NCBI GenBank assembly: GCA_009760855.2
Contig: WPIO01000087.1
Location: forward strand, 319,501-383,500
Direction: 5' to 3'
Source: Cristatella mucedo
Lineage: Eukaryota; Bryozoa; Phylactolaemata; Cristatellidae
DNA length: 64,000 bases
In this document: piece by piece, positions 9,860 through 20,905 of the stretch
Position numbering within the stretch: the first letter of the stretch is position 1
Layout: each line of letters starts with the position of its first letter
Notes under the pieces: model-generated
Told to the model about the DNA's origin: nothing
Seen by the model: the letters and a program-made list of their open reading frames with translations, nothing else
Database searches by the model: none
Translations under genes and position numbers: made by a program

Positions 9860-12640
9860 TAAGAACCTTGCTCTGCGTCTGCCCGATCGACCGGCAGCAG
9901 CCACCCCAGCTGCTATCTGAGCGCTCCTCTGAGTGCTCAGCGTCGCTCCTCCGCGACCTCCTTCGCGCTCCGACCTTTTGAGCTCGAAGTCTGAAGCTTC
10001 GCCGGCTGCGACTCGTGCGATCTTAGCACGCTCACAGTGCGGCGGCCGAGATCCGCCCGCGACGCGCCTGCGCCAGGACGAACCGGATTGCCTCCGAAGC
10101 GGTTGCGGCGGCAGCGGCCGTCGTCGACGCCGCAGCCGCAGCGAGCCACTCGTTCCATTAATTGACCCGACTGGGGCGGGTCGTACGGTGAGCTTAGGTA
10201 AACTCGGCTCGCTGGTACCGGAAACGTTGTCGCCCACCCCCTTCCCGCCGCCCAAGGTTCGCGAGATAGCGCCGCTTCGGCCGGCTCGGGCGACTCCGAT
10301 TCTCCGCCCTCCAGCAGCAGCCGCGAGCACGGGCTGAGCGCCGCGCTCGTCTTCGGAGGGGCCGCTTCCTGCTTGACGGAGGTCAGCTGCAACTAGAGGC
10401 CGCAGCGACGAGCCGTCGTGCCCGAAAGACGCGTCGCAGCCGCCGCCACTGCTGATGCGATGGCGCACTCGACCAACGACTGCGACGACGACCGCAGCAA
10501 TGCGGAACCTACAGGCGGCTGCTGCCGCTGCAGCCAAAGCACCGGCGGCGGCGGCAGCGGTGGCGGCGAACGAGCCGCGGGACGCTGCGGCGTGACGGTG
10601 GAGCCCGTATTTCTGCTGTACATGCTGGCGCTGTACATTACGGTGCCCGCCGGTCAGCAGCTGAGCTACGGCAAGTACTGCCGCATCAAGTACGGTGGCG
10701 GCTCGAACGCGACGGCGCGCTGCGCCAACCAGACGCTTACCGCCGGGGGCGGCAGCAGCGGCGGCGACGACGCCGAGCTGCAGGCCGACACGTCGCACCT
10801 CACCCTGTTCTCGGCGGCGTGCGTGACCATCCCGATGCTGTTCGCCTGCACGCTCCTCGGCACGTGGAGCGACTTGAGCAGCCGCAAGTGGCCTCTGGTC
10901 GTGCCGCTGCTCGGCGCCGCCCTGGCGAGCAGCTTCGCCATCTACCTCGCTCTCGACGCCGACGCTCACCCGCTGCTCTATCTCGTCAGCTCCCTGGTGC
11001 AGGGCACCACGGGCTACTTCGCCGGCATCCTGCTGACGTCGTTCAGCTACCTGACGGCGATCGTGCCCGCCGAGCGGCTCACCGCGCGCGTGGCCATCGC
11101 CGAGGGCGTGACGTCGATCGGCCTGCTCGCCGGCTCGCTGCTCAGCGGCGTCTTGCTCGACCGCCTGGGCATCGCCTGGTCCTACGCTGTCGCGACGGCC
11201 GCCTACCTGACGGGAGCCGCCTACGTGGTCCTGTGGCTGCCCGAGGTGCAGCCGCCGAAGGACGGCGGTGGCGGCGGCGAGACGTCGCAGCGGCGGCGAC
11301 TCTTCTCGTGCGCCACCGTCGTCGACTACGTCCGGTGCGTCGCTCGGAAGCGTCCCGGCTTCGACCGGATGTACCTGTACCTGTCGCTCGCCGCCTTTTT
11401 TTTCGGCTTCTGCACGGCGGCCGGCGCCACCCAGGTGCTCTTCCTGTTCCTGACGAAAGTGCACGGTTTCACGGCGACAATGTACGGCTTCTACGCCGGC
11501 CTCGACATCTTGCTCAAGGTCACCGTCGGCTCGGCCGTGCTGGCCGTGCTGAAGCGCTGCTTTCGCTGGGACGACCTGAGCGTCGCCATGCTCGGCTGCG
11601 CGGGCGGCGTGTTCGGCTACGGTCTGATCGGCGTCGCGCGCTACGAGTGGATGCTCTGGCTGGGACCTGTCGTCAACTCGCTCGGCTTCTTCTACGGCAT
11701 CGCTCTGCGCAGCTACGTGTCCAAGCTGACGCCCAGGGACGAGCAGGGCCGAGTGTTCGCCTTCATGGGCGCCGGCCAGAGCGCGTTCACCTTCGTCGCC
11801 TCGATCGTGTTCAACACCGTCTACCCGCTCAGCCTGCACTTCTACTCGGGCCTCTGCTTCGCCGTCGCCGCGGCGCTGAGCGGCGTCGCGCTAGCCATCG
11901 TCTCGTTTCTCGCCGCGCACCGCCGGCGGTACGCGGCTCCGGAGGAGTCGGAGCCTTCGGGCGACGATTGAGAGTCGGCCGCTGCGACGCCGCGCGCTTC
12001 CTCCTGCGGGGCGGTCTCACGAGACTGGCCCGACGAGGCGGACGTCGGAGTCGACATTGAGCGGCATTGCCGCCTGGGCCGCGGAGCCAGCGAGCGGTGT
12101 CGGCATGGCAACGCCAAACAGTCGGTGAGTCGGCGAGTGCTGACGGCTAGAACGCCGAGCTCGCGCGCGCGCGCTCCACGAATACCGTCCGCCGCCGGCC
12201 GTCCTACTGCACCAGTGGCGCCGAGCCACGCCGGTTCGCCATTCTTTTGGACGGTTTCGCTCTTCCTCTCGCGCCAGCGCGTCGTCAGCTCGGAATCTCC
12301 GCGCACGTCACCGTCGCTAAGATCGACCGTCGGAACGACAGCGAGGACCGCGCGAAAATCGCCGAAGCGGCGGCGCCCGTCATTCGGCACAGCCGCAAGG
12401 TGGCAGCTCGTCAGTTGACCGACGTCAGGCGCAACGCGCGTTCTTCGAACGCGTAATGACGGCCGTCGCCTGTGCGCCCGCCGCCGTCGTCGGCTGCGCC
12501 GGCAGCGGCGACAGCTGGGACTGCGTAGCCGCGAGATAAAGAAGCTCGCGGCAACCGCTCGCGTCACGTGACTTTGTGCCCTCGTTCGACGCGCTTGCCG
12601 TTTTTCGCGCCTCGTCGGTCGCGCGCCGATAGTCCGAAAA
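9860..12640. promoter_or_regulatory. CpG-rich island around the SLC46-like gene
   Basis: GC content and CpG density rise abruptly near 9.86 kb and fall near 12.64 kb, in sharp contrast with AT-rich flanks. The island contains the transporter CDS plus about 600 bp on each side, presumably promoter, 5' UTR and 3' UTR. Stop codons are rare in such DNA, which explains the very long antisense frame (9854-11839). Confidence 0.6.
10460..11971 (+). CDS. SLC46-like major facilitator transporter (intronless)
   Basis: A 503-residue multi-pass transporter read as one exon. I chose the ATG at 10460 because the frame upstream opens with a non-ATG codon. After a Gly/Cys-rich cytosolic N-terminus, TM1 is at about residues 47-63. 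A Gly-rich extracellular loop follows with two sequons (N83-A-T, N90-Q-T), the position of the N-glycosylated loop in SLC46A1. TM2-TM3 bracket GTWSDLSSRK (134-143), the SLC46 form of MFS motif A. TM4-6 end near 260; a basic Gly-rich loop follows (266-300), then TM7-12 (about 305-485) with RDEQGRVFAF before TM11. Length fits the family (about 450-500). SLC46 members are proton-coupled or facilitative carriers of folates and related solutes in plasma or lysosomal membranes; substrate here is not predictable. The gene could have an undetected 5' non-coding exon. The lack of introns may mean an old retrocopy that stayed functional. Confidence 0.85.
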   Translation: MAHSTNDCDDDRSNAEPTGGCCRCSQSTGGGGSGGGERAAGRCGVTVEPVFLLYMLALYITVPAGQQLSYGKYCRIKYGGGSNATARCANQTLTAGGGSSGGDDAELQADTSHLTLFSAACVTIPMLFACTLLGTWSDLSSRKWPLVVPLLGAALASSFAIYLALDADAHPLLYLVSSLVQGTTGYFAGILLTSFSYLTAIVPAERLTARVAIAEGVTSIGLLAGSLLSGVLLDRLGIAWSYAVATAAYLTGAAYVVLWLPEVQPPKDGGGGGETSQRRRLFSCATVVDYVRCVARKRPGFDRMYLYLSLAAFFFGFCTAAGATQVLFLFLTKVHGFTATMYGFYAGLDILLKVTVGSAVLAVLKRCFRWDDLSVAMLGCAGGVFGYGLIGVARYEWMLWLGPVVNSLGFFYGIALRSYVSKLTPRDEQGRVFAFMGAGQSAFTFVASIVFNTVYPLSLHFYSGLCFAVAAALSGVALAIVSFLAAHRRRYAAPEESEPSGDD

Positions 12641-12737
12641 AAATTGAAATCGCGGCAGCGATTCGTCGACAGGACGTGCGCGAGTTTCGCGCGAGCTGGC
12701 TGGGCGATTAGACAGTCGATCTGCGGACGCTTACCGG

Positions 12738-12960
12738 CGCTGGTTTGGCCCAGCGGTAAAGGTATCCCACTGAGATTTGACCTGAACCATTGCAATGCAG
12801 TGCCTCCTGACCCTCTGCAGACGAGAAATTAGCTGCTCTACCCATCGTCTTAGCAGACCGTTGGCGACACAAGCTAGTGCTCTGAAGGTTCATAGACTTT
12901 GAAACTCACGTCCGCAATTCTTATGCAGCGACATCTATTCTCTTGCAGTCGAGTGTGACG
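12738..12960. mobile_element. mosaic of SINE A, LINE D and LINE C pieces
   Basis: Three unrelated fragments abut. 12738-12766 (+) is the SINE A head (GCTGGTTTGGCCCAGCGGTAA). 12767-12806 (-) is a LINE D RT piece, readable on the minus strand as MQWFRSNLSG, matching LQWFRSYLSG in good copies. 12807-12960 (+) is LINE C sequence resembling 35.50-35.58 kb. Junctions are abrupt. Confidence 0.6.
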
Positions 12961-12964
12961 TGCC

Positions 12965-14430
12965 CATTCTTGACGTACTCAGCTCAGGGGCGATCAGTCA
13001 GGGATTTCAGGTTGGGGCGAGGAGCCTGGAATTTTTCGATTCGGGAAAGGGTCCAGAATTTTTAGATTGAGATGGGACAAAGGGATCCAGGCTCCGTCAG
13101 ATATATTATAACAAAGGTATCGTGTAAAAACAGTTTGGGATAAGATTGACACATCCATTCGACTCGCTCCTCTTGCGTTAACGCACTTCTGCTCGTGCCC
13201 CCTGGGAGACTGGAGAATCTGCCGCAAGGATTCCTTGCCTATGCAATTTCTTGTCGGCAACTGATGCATAGCTCAGCTGTGGCTGGTCTAACTGAAACGG
13301 CGGAGCTGCCACGTGACGCCACTTCCGTCTGAGCTTCACTCGCTGGCAGCAGCCAGCCTGGAATCAATCTCTTGCGTATCCTATACAAACCTATCCGACC
13401 TCTTCGCTTTTTTAGAATGTTCTTTTAGCACCCTCTTTTCCACTTCATGTCTTTAAACCATTCGTCGCAATAAATTGAAAGGCTTTTGTGATCGGCTACT
13501 CATTTATTTTAGTCACTGAAAGTTTGCAACTCACTCATCGGTCAAGTCAGTACCTACAATGACTTTGCATCATTTCAGTCTCAGCTAAAGGAGCGTCTGC
13601 TCTGCTATTTTTTCCCTAACTTCCAATAAGCAATTGTTTTGCGCTTCCGGACTTTTCGTGCTAACCTGTACCTGATTTGGTGATTCTTGATCGCCATAGA
13701 TCCTACTGGCCGATGGCCATAATTAGCTTCTTGTGCAATTTAACATGCTGGCCTGAGCACTGAACCTTGGAGCTTATGTATGCGTCCTAGGAATGAGACC
13801 TTGAATTTCATGATTCCATCGGTTATGGCTATCAATGAATTGTAAGATGACAGAATTGAAATGGAGTTCTCTGCGACCACATTACAACTGACATACTGCA
13901 ATAGTAATAATAATTTTATAAGTATCACTACAGCTTAAAACATCTTTTAAGCACAAAGAAAGAGATTTAGTACTCCGTGGGCACCATAGCATTGTATTAT
14001 TACCTACCCATGAATAAACCAGGTTTTTTGGTTAATAATAATAATAATGTTGGTCAATAGTAACGCGTTTCGATCGAGTCTTTCGTTTTGTATTTTTTTA
14101 GGAACATTTTGCAACAACGTCGGCGAATGTAAAATAAATTCTCACAAAGGGAAGCTAATTTTCACATATAATAATTGAGATTAGACTTCAACATGCTAGA
14201 ACTTTCCAGGTCTATGAAATTTAAAGGGCTTTTCAATAGATAGCCATGGCATTTCAGCAGCTTGAGTGCTGTATTGCTGTGGCTCCGGCGGCGGCTGTTC
14301 TTGCGGAGTCTGCGAAAATAGACGAGAGCTCAGTGAATCAAAGCAGACGTCAAGACATATAACATGCATTAGTAGCCCTTACGCTGAGCAGCGTCAATAG
14401 CTCATTATATTGGCCACAGGTCCCTGGAGC
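12965..14430. other. no gene seen
   Basis: AT-rich sequence with only short frames. A short (ATA)n tract occurs at about 14033-14047. Confidence 0.4.
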
Positions 14431-14437
14431 ATGTACG

Positions 14438-14839
14438 CTAGTGTCTGCGAACTTCCCTAATTACAACAGCAGAAGCCGCAGACACGCACGACATGAGCTC
14501 TTCGTACTTGGATCCCCTATGCAGCCACTCGGTCGCTTCCGGTACTTTCAGTTCTTTCGGAGCTTTCAGTTCTTCCGGAGCTTTCAGTTCTTCCGATGCT
14601 TTCAGTTCTTCCGATGCTTTCAGTTCTTCCGGTGCTTTCAGCTCTTCCGGTGCTTTCAGCTCTTCCGGTGCTTTCAGTTCTTCCGGTGCTTTCATTTCTT
14701 CCGATGCTTTCAGCTCTTCCGGTGCTTTCAGTTCTTCCGGTGCTTTCAGTTCTTCCGGTGCTTTCAGTTCTTCCGGTGCTTTCAGTTCTTCCGGTGCTTT
14801 CAGTTCTTCCGGTGCTTTCAGTTCTTCCCGCTCGTTCAT
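14438..14839 (-). CDS. candidate ORF made of EELKAP hexapeptide repeats
   Basis: A 133-codon ATG-started minus-strand frame. After MNER it consists of about 16 copies of the hexapeptide EELKAP (variants with S or V for A, M for L), then a non-repetitive tail of about 35 residues. It would be a highly charged helical, probably coiled protein. The repeat DNA unit is 18 bp, so all three plus frames are open too and coding status is unproven. There is no visible splice or promoter context. Confidence 0.3.
   Translation of the reverse strand: MNEREELKAPEELKAPEELKAPEELKAPEELKAPEELKAPEELKASEEMKAPEELKAPEELKAPEELKAPEELKASEELKASEELKAPEELKAPKELKVPEATEWLHRGSKYEELMSCVSAASAVVIREVRRH
14541..14828. repeat. 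18-bp minisatellite, 16 copies
   Basis: Tandem array of GGTGCTTTCAGTTCTTCC, 16 units in perfect register. Substitutions are mostly at unit positions 2 and 4 (GATG, GGAG) and in the TTTCAG part. Such regular variant units are typical of a length-variable minisatellite. Confidence 0.95.
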
Positions 14840-14984
14840 CGGACTAGCTGGGTTGGTCTGTTGTAGAGCTGCAAAATCTGTCTTCAGTCAGTTCTACGTT
14901 TACTCTGCTGCTCTTTGAGTTTTCCAGCCTCGTTAAACATCTTCGAATTAAAGGTAGACTTTGAATTCACAGCTATTAAATTTA

Positions 14985-15640
14985 TCTGGGTGAATACCAA
15001 TTAGGATCATGAAAAAAGCTGAAAGGGAAATGCGAAAGTAGGCATACTTGACTGTGGAGCTGGTGTGATTGTCTAATGAAAGGTCACTTTGAAAAAGGAC
15101 ACCTAGATTTAGAGCAGATTCAACAGGAGAAATGCTGGTATTGCCATGGTTTTGCCATTGCCACCCCCATACAGTTTGTAAACTTTTGAGACGCACTTCG
15201 TTTACTCATAACCATTGAGTTGGTTTTATCTTCATTCAAGTTGGGAAATTTTGCTGCCATCCATATGAAGATGTCTTCAATACATTAAGCAAGGGAGTTG
15301 AGAAGATTCGACGTTCCGGAGGGTTTGGAGGGATAAAAGCAAAGATGCAACTGGGCGTTTTCTGAATAGAACTGAAAGCCTGGATTGTGCCTGTCAATCG
15401 CATTACCCAGAGGAAGAGTATGAAACGTTAACAGATGTAGACCAAGCACAGAAACCCAACACAAGTCGTATTTCAGTGATTCTTCGGATGGTCTTAGTCC
15501 ATTCCCATTTACACTCTGGAGTCTCTCGCCAATTGAATGGATGCTGGCACTGTGCACAATATTACTAACCATGTGGTCGTACTTCTTTAAGTCATTTGCA
15601 GACTTCATAGAAAGCGATTTAGTTCTCTGAGTTTGCAAAT
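14985..15640 (-). mobile_element. decayed LINE D fragment
   Basis: Minus-strand relic of the LINE D reverse transcriptase. Frames contain SPVESALNLGVLFQSDLSLD, an FYSENAQLHLCF segment that corresponds to the FYADDTQLYLCF catalytic block (ADD altered), and SEESLKYDLC upstream. Many frameshifts; the catalytic Asp pair is lost. Confidence 0.75.
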
Positions 15641-15764
15641 CAAATCTATTGGTATCATAATTTTTCTATACCTAGAGCTACGGTTTGTTGGCTTGCAAAG
15701 GCTTACGAACACAAGGCTTGCCAAGGATTCTAATCATGGGGAGGGGGCGAGCCCTATTGACAGC

Positions 15765-16445
15765 AAATGATAATAATAATAATGATGCACTCGACAAAGC
15801 GCCCTCAGAGAACTCAATCTCTTTCTAGTCGCTTCACATTTGCTGCAAAGGGAAACGCGAGTGAATGGTGAGTAATACCATGTTTGATAAACATGAATAA
15901 AATGGCTAGAGGTGATATGCTCAGGGTCAGCATGCAAGTGTGGTTAGTGGCAGCATGCACAGTGTCAGCACGTATAGGCACATGAAGGACAAATCACAGG
16001 GACCCACTAAATGCTTCCTAAATAGGTGTGTTTGTAAGTTATTTTTAAACACGGTAAAGTCAGGGGATGTTCTGACGCAAGTCTGGAGGGAGTTCAAGGC
16101 TTTGGGAGCATACTAACTAAATGCACGGTCTCCAAAGGATTTGAGGCTTGTACGAAGTATTGGTAGACTGTTGGATCCCGAAAAGCAGGTGGTCCGATGC
16201 TTGACCTGGTGAGGAAGTAGATCCGAGAGATAGACTGGAGTCATAGAATGAAGTAAACTAAAAGTGAGCGACAAAACCTTGAAGTCGATCCGTTGCTTGA
16301 CTGGTAGCCAGTGCAGGTCGGCGAGAAGTGATGTGATGTGGCAACTGCGACACTCACGACAGACAAGCCTAGCTGTAGAGTGTTGCATCATCAGTTATCG
16401 CCTGATTGCATATGCCGCTAGGCCAGCAAGCAGTGAGTTACAAGC
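15765..16445 (-). mobile_element. LINE D 3' fragment
   Basis: Minus-strand 3' end of LINE D from the ATA/ATT tail at 15765 through the 3' UTR to the C-terminal RT region (frame 16391-16113: CRECRSCHITSLLADLHWLP). 5'-truncated, with moderate decay. Confidence 0.85.
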
Positions 16446-16654
16446 ATATTGGGCATAGGGTTCCCCATATAACTACACGGTAGTAATTTTATCATACGAC
16501 TAAGAACAGTAGAACACAACGGCACTTAACTGTTAGGCCCCCTCGTAGCCTGTTTACAATGGCCTTCAGTAACTAGCTGCGTCGTGCAGGATCGCTGATA
16601 TTTCTTCTTTTGGGATGCGAGCACCTAGCTACGAGAAATAAAAATACCAATAAA

Positions 16655-16793
16655 TTACAATTCCTTTATATGGTACCCTAAGAATCTCTGTTCGGGTGCT
16701 TCACGTATGCCACGGGGCTCGAGCCCACGACCTTGGCCAGATCTTGGTCGAGGTGAGCACCTTGCCTGCTGGGCTAAACAAGCGCTACTTTGT
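16655..16793 (-). mobile_element. SINE A copy
   Basis: Minus-strand SINE A: tail TTTATATGGTACCCTAAGAA, then the CACGGGGCTCGAGCCCACGA head region. Confidence 0.8.
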
Positions 16794-16887
16794 TTGCACT
16801 GAATTCCTCGATTCAGTCACATAAACTTCGCCTACCCGACTACCATGGTCGATTCGGGACATCATCCACCTTGACCTATGTCAAAGG

Positions 16888-16913
16888 GTAGGCTAGCTCG
16901 CGCTAGCCTACCG
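16888..16913. other. perfect 11-bp hairpin
   Basis: GGTAGGCTAGC, the loop TCGC, then GCTAGCCTACC: a perfect inverted repeat in a small CpG-rich patch. It could be a cruciform or an RNA stem. No element with this end is recognised elsewhere in the window. Confidence 0.6.
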
Positions 16914-16999
16914 ACCCCTTGAGCCAACCGCGTCGCGTTACAGTCACCCGGATGCAGTCGCATGCGACGTTTCCGTCGAGCTTCGGCCGCTTATGCCAC

Positions 17000-17630
17000 T
17001 GAGTGGCCGTCTTTTTCGCTTCTATCTCTGTTGTTGTCAAAGATAAGAATGTGTATGTTCTGCAACTTATTTACCGAGTCAACTTAAAGCTGTGATAATT
17101 TCCAGGTAGAAAACGATGTGCAGACATAGATTTGAAGTGAACATTGGTCTTCATCCGTGAAGAATCATAGAGAACTCTTAACTTTGCTTTGGAAGGCAGG
17201 CTAGACTGTTACTGACTTAGCTGGTGAGATGGCTCCACTGACTGCCAAGCTTAAAGTTTTCACTCAAGGCAGTGAATTCGGCATTTGAGTAAAAATGGAG
17301 AATAATTTCAAAATGATATCTAACCAATTCTTATAAAATTCAAACGAATGTAATTTTGTAAACTTCGGGTAGCTATTCAGCATTGATTTGTATGTACATA
17401 ATAAACCGATATACCGGACCTTCCAGAAATTTCTGTTAACTTTATAGAGTGCCTCGAACTAAAACTCCGGCTGATTCTATGGATGCACGCTCAAATGCAG
17501 GCTCAGCAATTCATGTTCGATTAACCTATGAGATTGAAAGTTGCATTTCATATCCAAATTATAAAGTTTATCTCCCCACCCTCTTTTAACACGACGCTCA
17601 GTATCGCTGTACCGTCGCAGTGGTACTACC
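17000..17630. other. no gene seen
   Basis: AT-rich sequence, short frames only. Confidence 0.4.
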
Positions 17631-17634
17631 GCAA

Positions 17635-17637
<3 letters not shown>

Positions 17638-17692
<55 letters not shown>
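17638..17692. repeat. (AT)n microsatellite
   Basis: Uninterrupted TA dinucleotides over about 55 bp. A shorter AT-rich block continues to about 17760. Confidence 0.95.
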
Positions 17693-17694
<2 letters not shown>

Positions 17695-17899
17695 AATAAT
17701 ACATACGTAATATTTATAAAATATAAATATCGAAATATATATTATATATATATATAATATCGTAATGAAAATAATGTAAGTGCAACTGCCGTTGCAGTGA
17801 CACACTGGCCAACAAACTAATCACTTATTTTAGGTGCTGATAACGAACGAACGAACGACAAGTGGTGGCAAAGCAGCTAAGCGATTAAATGAATTCATC

Positions 17900-18330
17900 A
17901 ATCTCGCTAGCTAGTTTTGCAATCGGGATTTAGAGCTAACCATCCCAAGTGCTCTCCCCGCTTCGACTACACAATGACCTCCCGAACAGTGCTGATCAAG
18001 GTAGAGCTTCTCTGTTACAAATGCGGTTCGTGGCTTCCACGTCCGGACAGAACGAGGGCCGCAAACGCAGCGCTTCGAACGGCGCTGGCTAGTCTCAGCC
18101 GACGCGCGACGGACACGACGGTGACGTCACCGTCCGTATCTCGTGGCGCGGCCAGTTGCTCGCGGGCGGTGCCCCAATGTAAGCAGGGACACTGACAATG
18201 TATCAGCAACGCGGCAGCGATGACGAGCGCTCGACGAGATCTCTCTCAACAAAGAGTCAGTGAGAACAGCAGAGCTGAGGGGGACAGTCAGTCGAGGGGT
18301 CCCATAAATAATGCAGTCGACAGCCTCGTT
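17900..18330. other. CpG-rich patch without recognised gene
   Basis: GC and CpG rise over about 18.0-18.3 kb, and both strands carry short open frames. No domain, start or splice pattern was convincing. Confidence 0.3.
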
Positions 18331-18344
18331 TTATATACGCATGC

Positions 18345-18410
18345 AGGATAGCCTTAATGGCCTCGCCGTTGCTTGAATCGAGCAATAAAGGATTGTCTGC
18401 TTGAGCAAAT
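18345..18410 (-). mobile_element. SINE B remnant
   Basis: GATAGCCTTAATGGCCTCGCC followed by AGCAATAAAGGATTG is a diverged minus-strand SINE B body. Confidence 0.4.
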
Positions 18411-18449
18411 TAACGAAGCCAGGCACGGGTGTGGCAGATCAGTACGGCT

Positions 18450-18690
18450 TGACAGGATGTGCCACGTTCGGCAGCCGGCGAGTATATGTCGTTGCATAAG
18501 AATTGTTGAACTTGTTTGCACAGGTCAATACTTACAGACAAAAAATCTTCTGTAGACAACTGACTTCAAGCGTCGACACAGAACGAGTAATTAACTGTTC
18601 ACAGAGAGCCGTGGGCACGAGGAGGCGAAGCTGGTGCTGCCACTTAGGTAGGCATGAAAGAGCCAGGCCGCGGTGGTCTTTGTCGGTCGG
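18450..18690 (-). mobile_element. LINE C fragment
   Basis: Minus-strand internal LINE C piece. It matches 35.4-35.6 kb through GGCAGC..GAGTAT.TGTCGTTG, the CCGTGGGCACGAGG region and GAAGCTGGTGC. The 3' end is absent. Confidence 0.55.
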
Positions 18691-18699
18691 AGTGAGAAT

Positions 18700-20640
18700 T
18701 TCGCTCAGTATCAGTCGATAGACGTTTCAGCTCCTTCAGCAAAGTAGACTCGTGGCTAAACCTCTGGGACTACTTTACTAACCAGGACATTGAATTTACT
18801 AGGCCAGGCGGGCCGGCGGCCTAAGTGGCGAGGCAGACCGGCCACAAAGTACAGCACCAGCGAGCAACCGAGCTGCTCTATAGATTTGAGCTCATTAGAG
18901 GCACGCGAGGGCACAAAGGCACTCGAGCCGTTTAATCCAACGGAAGGGTAGTCAGTGAATGAAGGTAGTACATCCGCTCTTATTTACACTTTGACTTTAC
19001 GACGTGATTTTCATGCTACGCAATTTTAGTTGGCTTCAAGCAACCCAAGATATCTAAAATTGCTGCACAAAGAAATGTGACTTGAGCCACATTTAAGAGG
19101 GGGCGGGCTATCGGGTTCCGAGAGACACCTCTTGGTTGTACCGCCTTCCTTTACGGTTCGTCGATCTATGCGTCACATGCCAATGTTTTCATTAATACGA
19201 GCCATTAGCGAGAAACTAAATTCTCGGTCGCCATAATGACATCTTATAACCTTATTTTTCAGGAGAATGCCAAACTGATATTCATTTGACCTTTATATTA
19301 TAAAGAGATCTGATCGCTGCAGTTTTGATCACATCAATCAGTTTCGCTGTTGAAATATGGATATCATATTAATCATTAAAATCATCAGTTAATAGAGCGA
19401 AAGCAGTCGCTGACTATTTTCCAGCTCTTTGTTGAATCGGCTGCCTCAAATGAGGCAAGAAGGAACGCTTGGAAAAGCATCTGCTCCGGATTCTGACGAA
19501 ACTTGATGCTACCTATAGTTTTGACGGTTATGCACACCTTACCCTGCCTCTCAAACTCTGCAACGACTGAACAGGGACCGCCAAGTCAGTGAACACACCA
19601 AGTGCTCTGCACAAGATCTGTGATGCATGGGATTCTATTATTATTTTATTATTACTATTATTATTTATTTTTATTATTTCATATTATTATATAATATATT
19701 ATATTATTGGGACATTATTTGCCAGTGATGCATTCGGAAACATGTGAGTATATGTAGAAAGAGAATGTCACACTAGCAGCACTAGAGCTCACTAACAAAG
19801 GCGAAATAAATAGTAGGTAAGTCTACGGTCAATTTAGATCGACGAAGACTGAGGCTGTGGGAATAAGAGCTAAGATGGTCGGCTCGCTCATTACTCATAC
19901 GTCTATTTACTTTTCCGAGATGTATGATCATTGAGCTTCATACTTATCTACCGTGAGCACACGCTAATCTGATCTGTTGTCCTGACAGTGTTTTGTCTAA
20001 GCCGCTGTTACCGCCAGCATCTGCATGTCATGTCAAAGCTGCTGAGACTTGAAGCAAACACTCACTGCTTGCAGTCAGCCAATTATGGCTACCACCTGTT
20101 ATAATTTTAGAAACGCACAAAAACAACGGTGAATATACCACTGCTACAATCTTTTTACTCCATGTTCTTATGTTCTCTTAGGGTATCGCACAAATGAATC
20201 CTTATTTCATTATTGTAAGTGCTATGCAGTGGAAGTAGTCTTGCTGCATGCTACTTTCTCCCCTCGTTGTGGCCAGCCTTGGCTCACCGGATGATAGGCA
20301 CTCTATTGTACCGTGACGGATTTGCATGGCCAAAATCTTAAGTATTCTATTTTGCATGACAAAAAGCTAACACCGTCTTCCGAACTAGGTGACTTTGCTG
20401 CTTGGGCGGCCTGCTTACTAGAAATGCAAGGAAATAAGCCGGTGCAAACTCGATCTTGCAAATCTATTTGCAACCACGGTTTTAGCCGGATTTTTTTCAT
20501 TTTGCCTTCTTTGTGGGGTACCATCCACAAACAACCGTTGGAACTCCCATCATTTTGTGCTCAAGTTTCTTCAGAAGCAATAAGTTGTAAAGCCAGCCAA
20601 ATGTCCAGCAGAGGCTAGTACAGTATAAAAACCGTTAAAT
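18700..20640. other. no gene seen
   Basis: No supported gene. An (ATT)n/AT-rich tract lies at about 19635-19710. Confidence 0.4.
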
Positions 20641-20690
20641 AAATATAAATATAATTCATTTATATAGCGCCCCAAGAGAACTTGTGCTAG
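20640..20690 (-). mobile_element. SINE A or LINE tail fragment
   Basis: ATAATTCATTTATATAGCGC followed by CCCAAGAGAACTT is the tail shared by SINE A and LINE D; the rest is missing. Confidence 0.6.
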
Positions 20691-20905
20691 CACCCTACGT
20701 TTAGATTAAAATCCATTGGAAGTACCGACCGAGGTTAGCGATTGCACTGCCGGTAAGATAAGTGTCGGGAGCGCTTGGGTCGTTAAAAATATCGGGAAAT
20801 CAACTGACTAATAGAGCAAGTGCTTGCAATTACCTTGGAAGTGTCCAGCAGCTAGGACCGAGTCTTTGGATTTACAAAGCTGGACTTATAGCATTTGCTT
20901 TGGGA

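Noticed and set aside
9854-11839. 661-codon minus-strand ORF, the longest in the window
   Set aside because: It is antisense to the SLC46-like gene in GC-rich DNA where stops are rare. The translation is a Gln/Ala/Arg/Gly-rich shadow without domains, while the plus frame gives a proper 12-TM protein.
10819-12060. 413-codon plus-strand ORF overlapping the transporter
   Set aside because: It is an out-of-frame shadow, extremely Arg/Pro-rich.
12125-12795. Open frames on both strands downstream of the transporter
   Set aside because: Low-complexity Arg/Ser/Ala content produced by CpG-rich DNA. The end of the minus frame is a LINE D fragment.
14541-14828. CRISPR-like regular repeats
   Set aside because: Units are contiguous with no spacers; it is a minisatellite in an animal genome.
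17477-17704. ORF with poly(Ile-Tyr)
   Set aside because: Again an (AT)n microsatellite.
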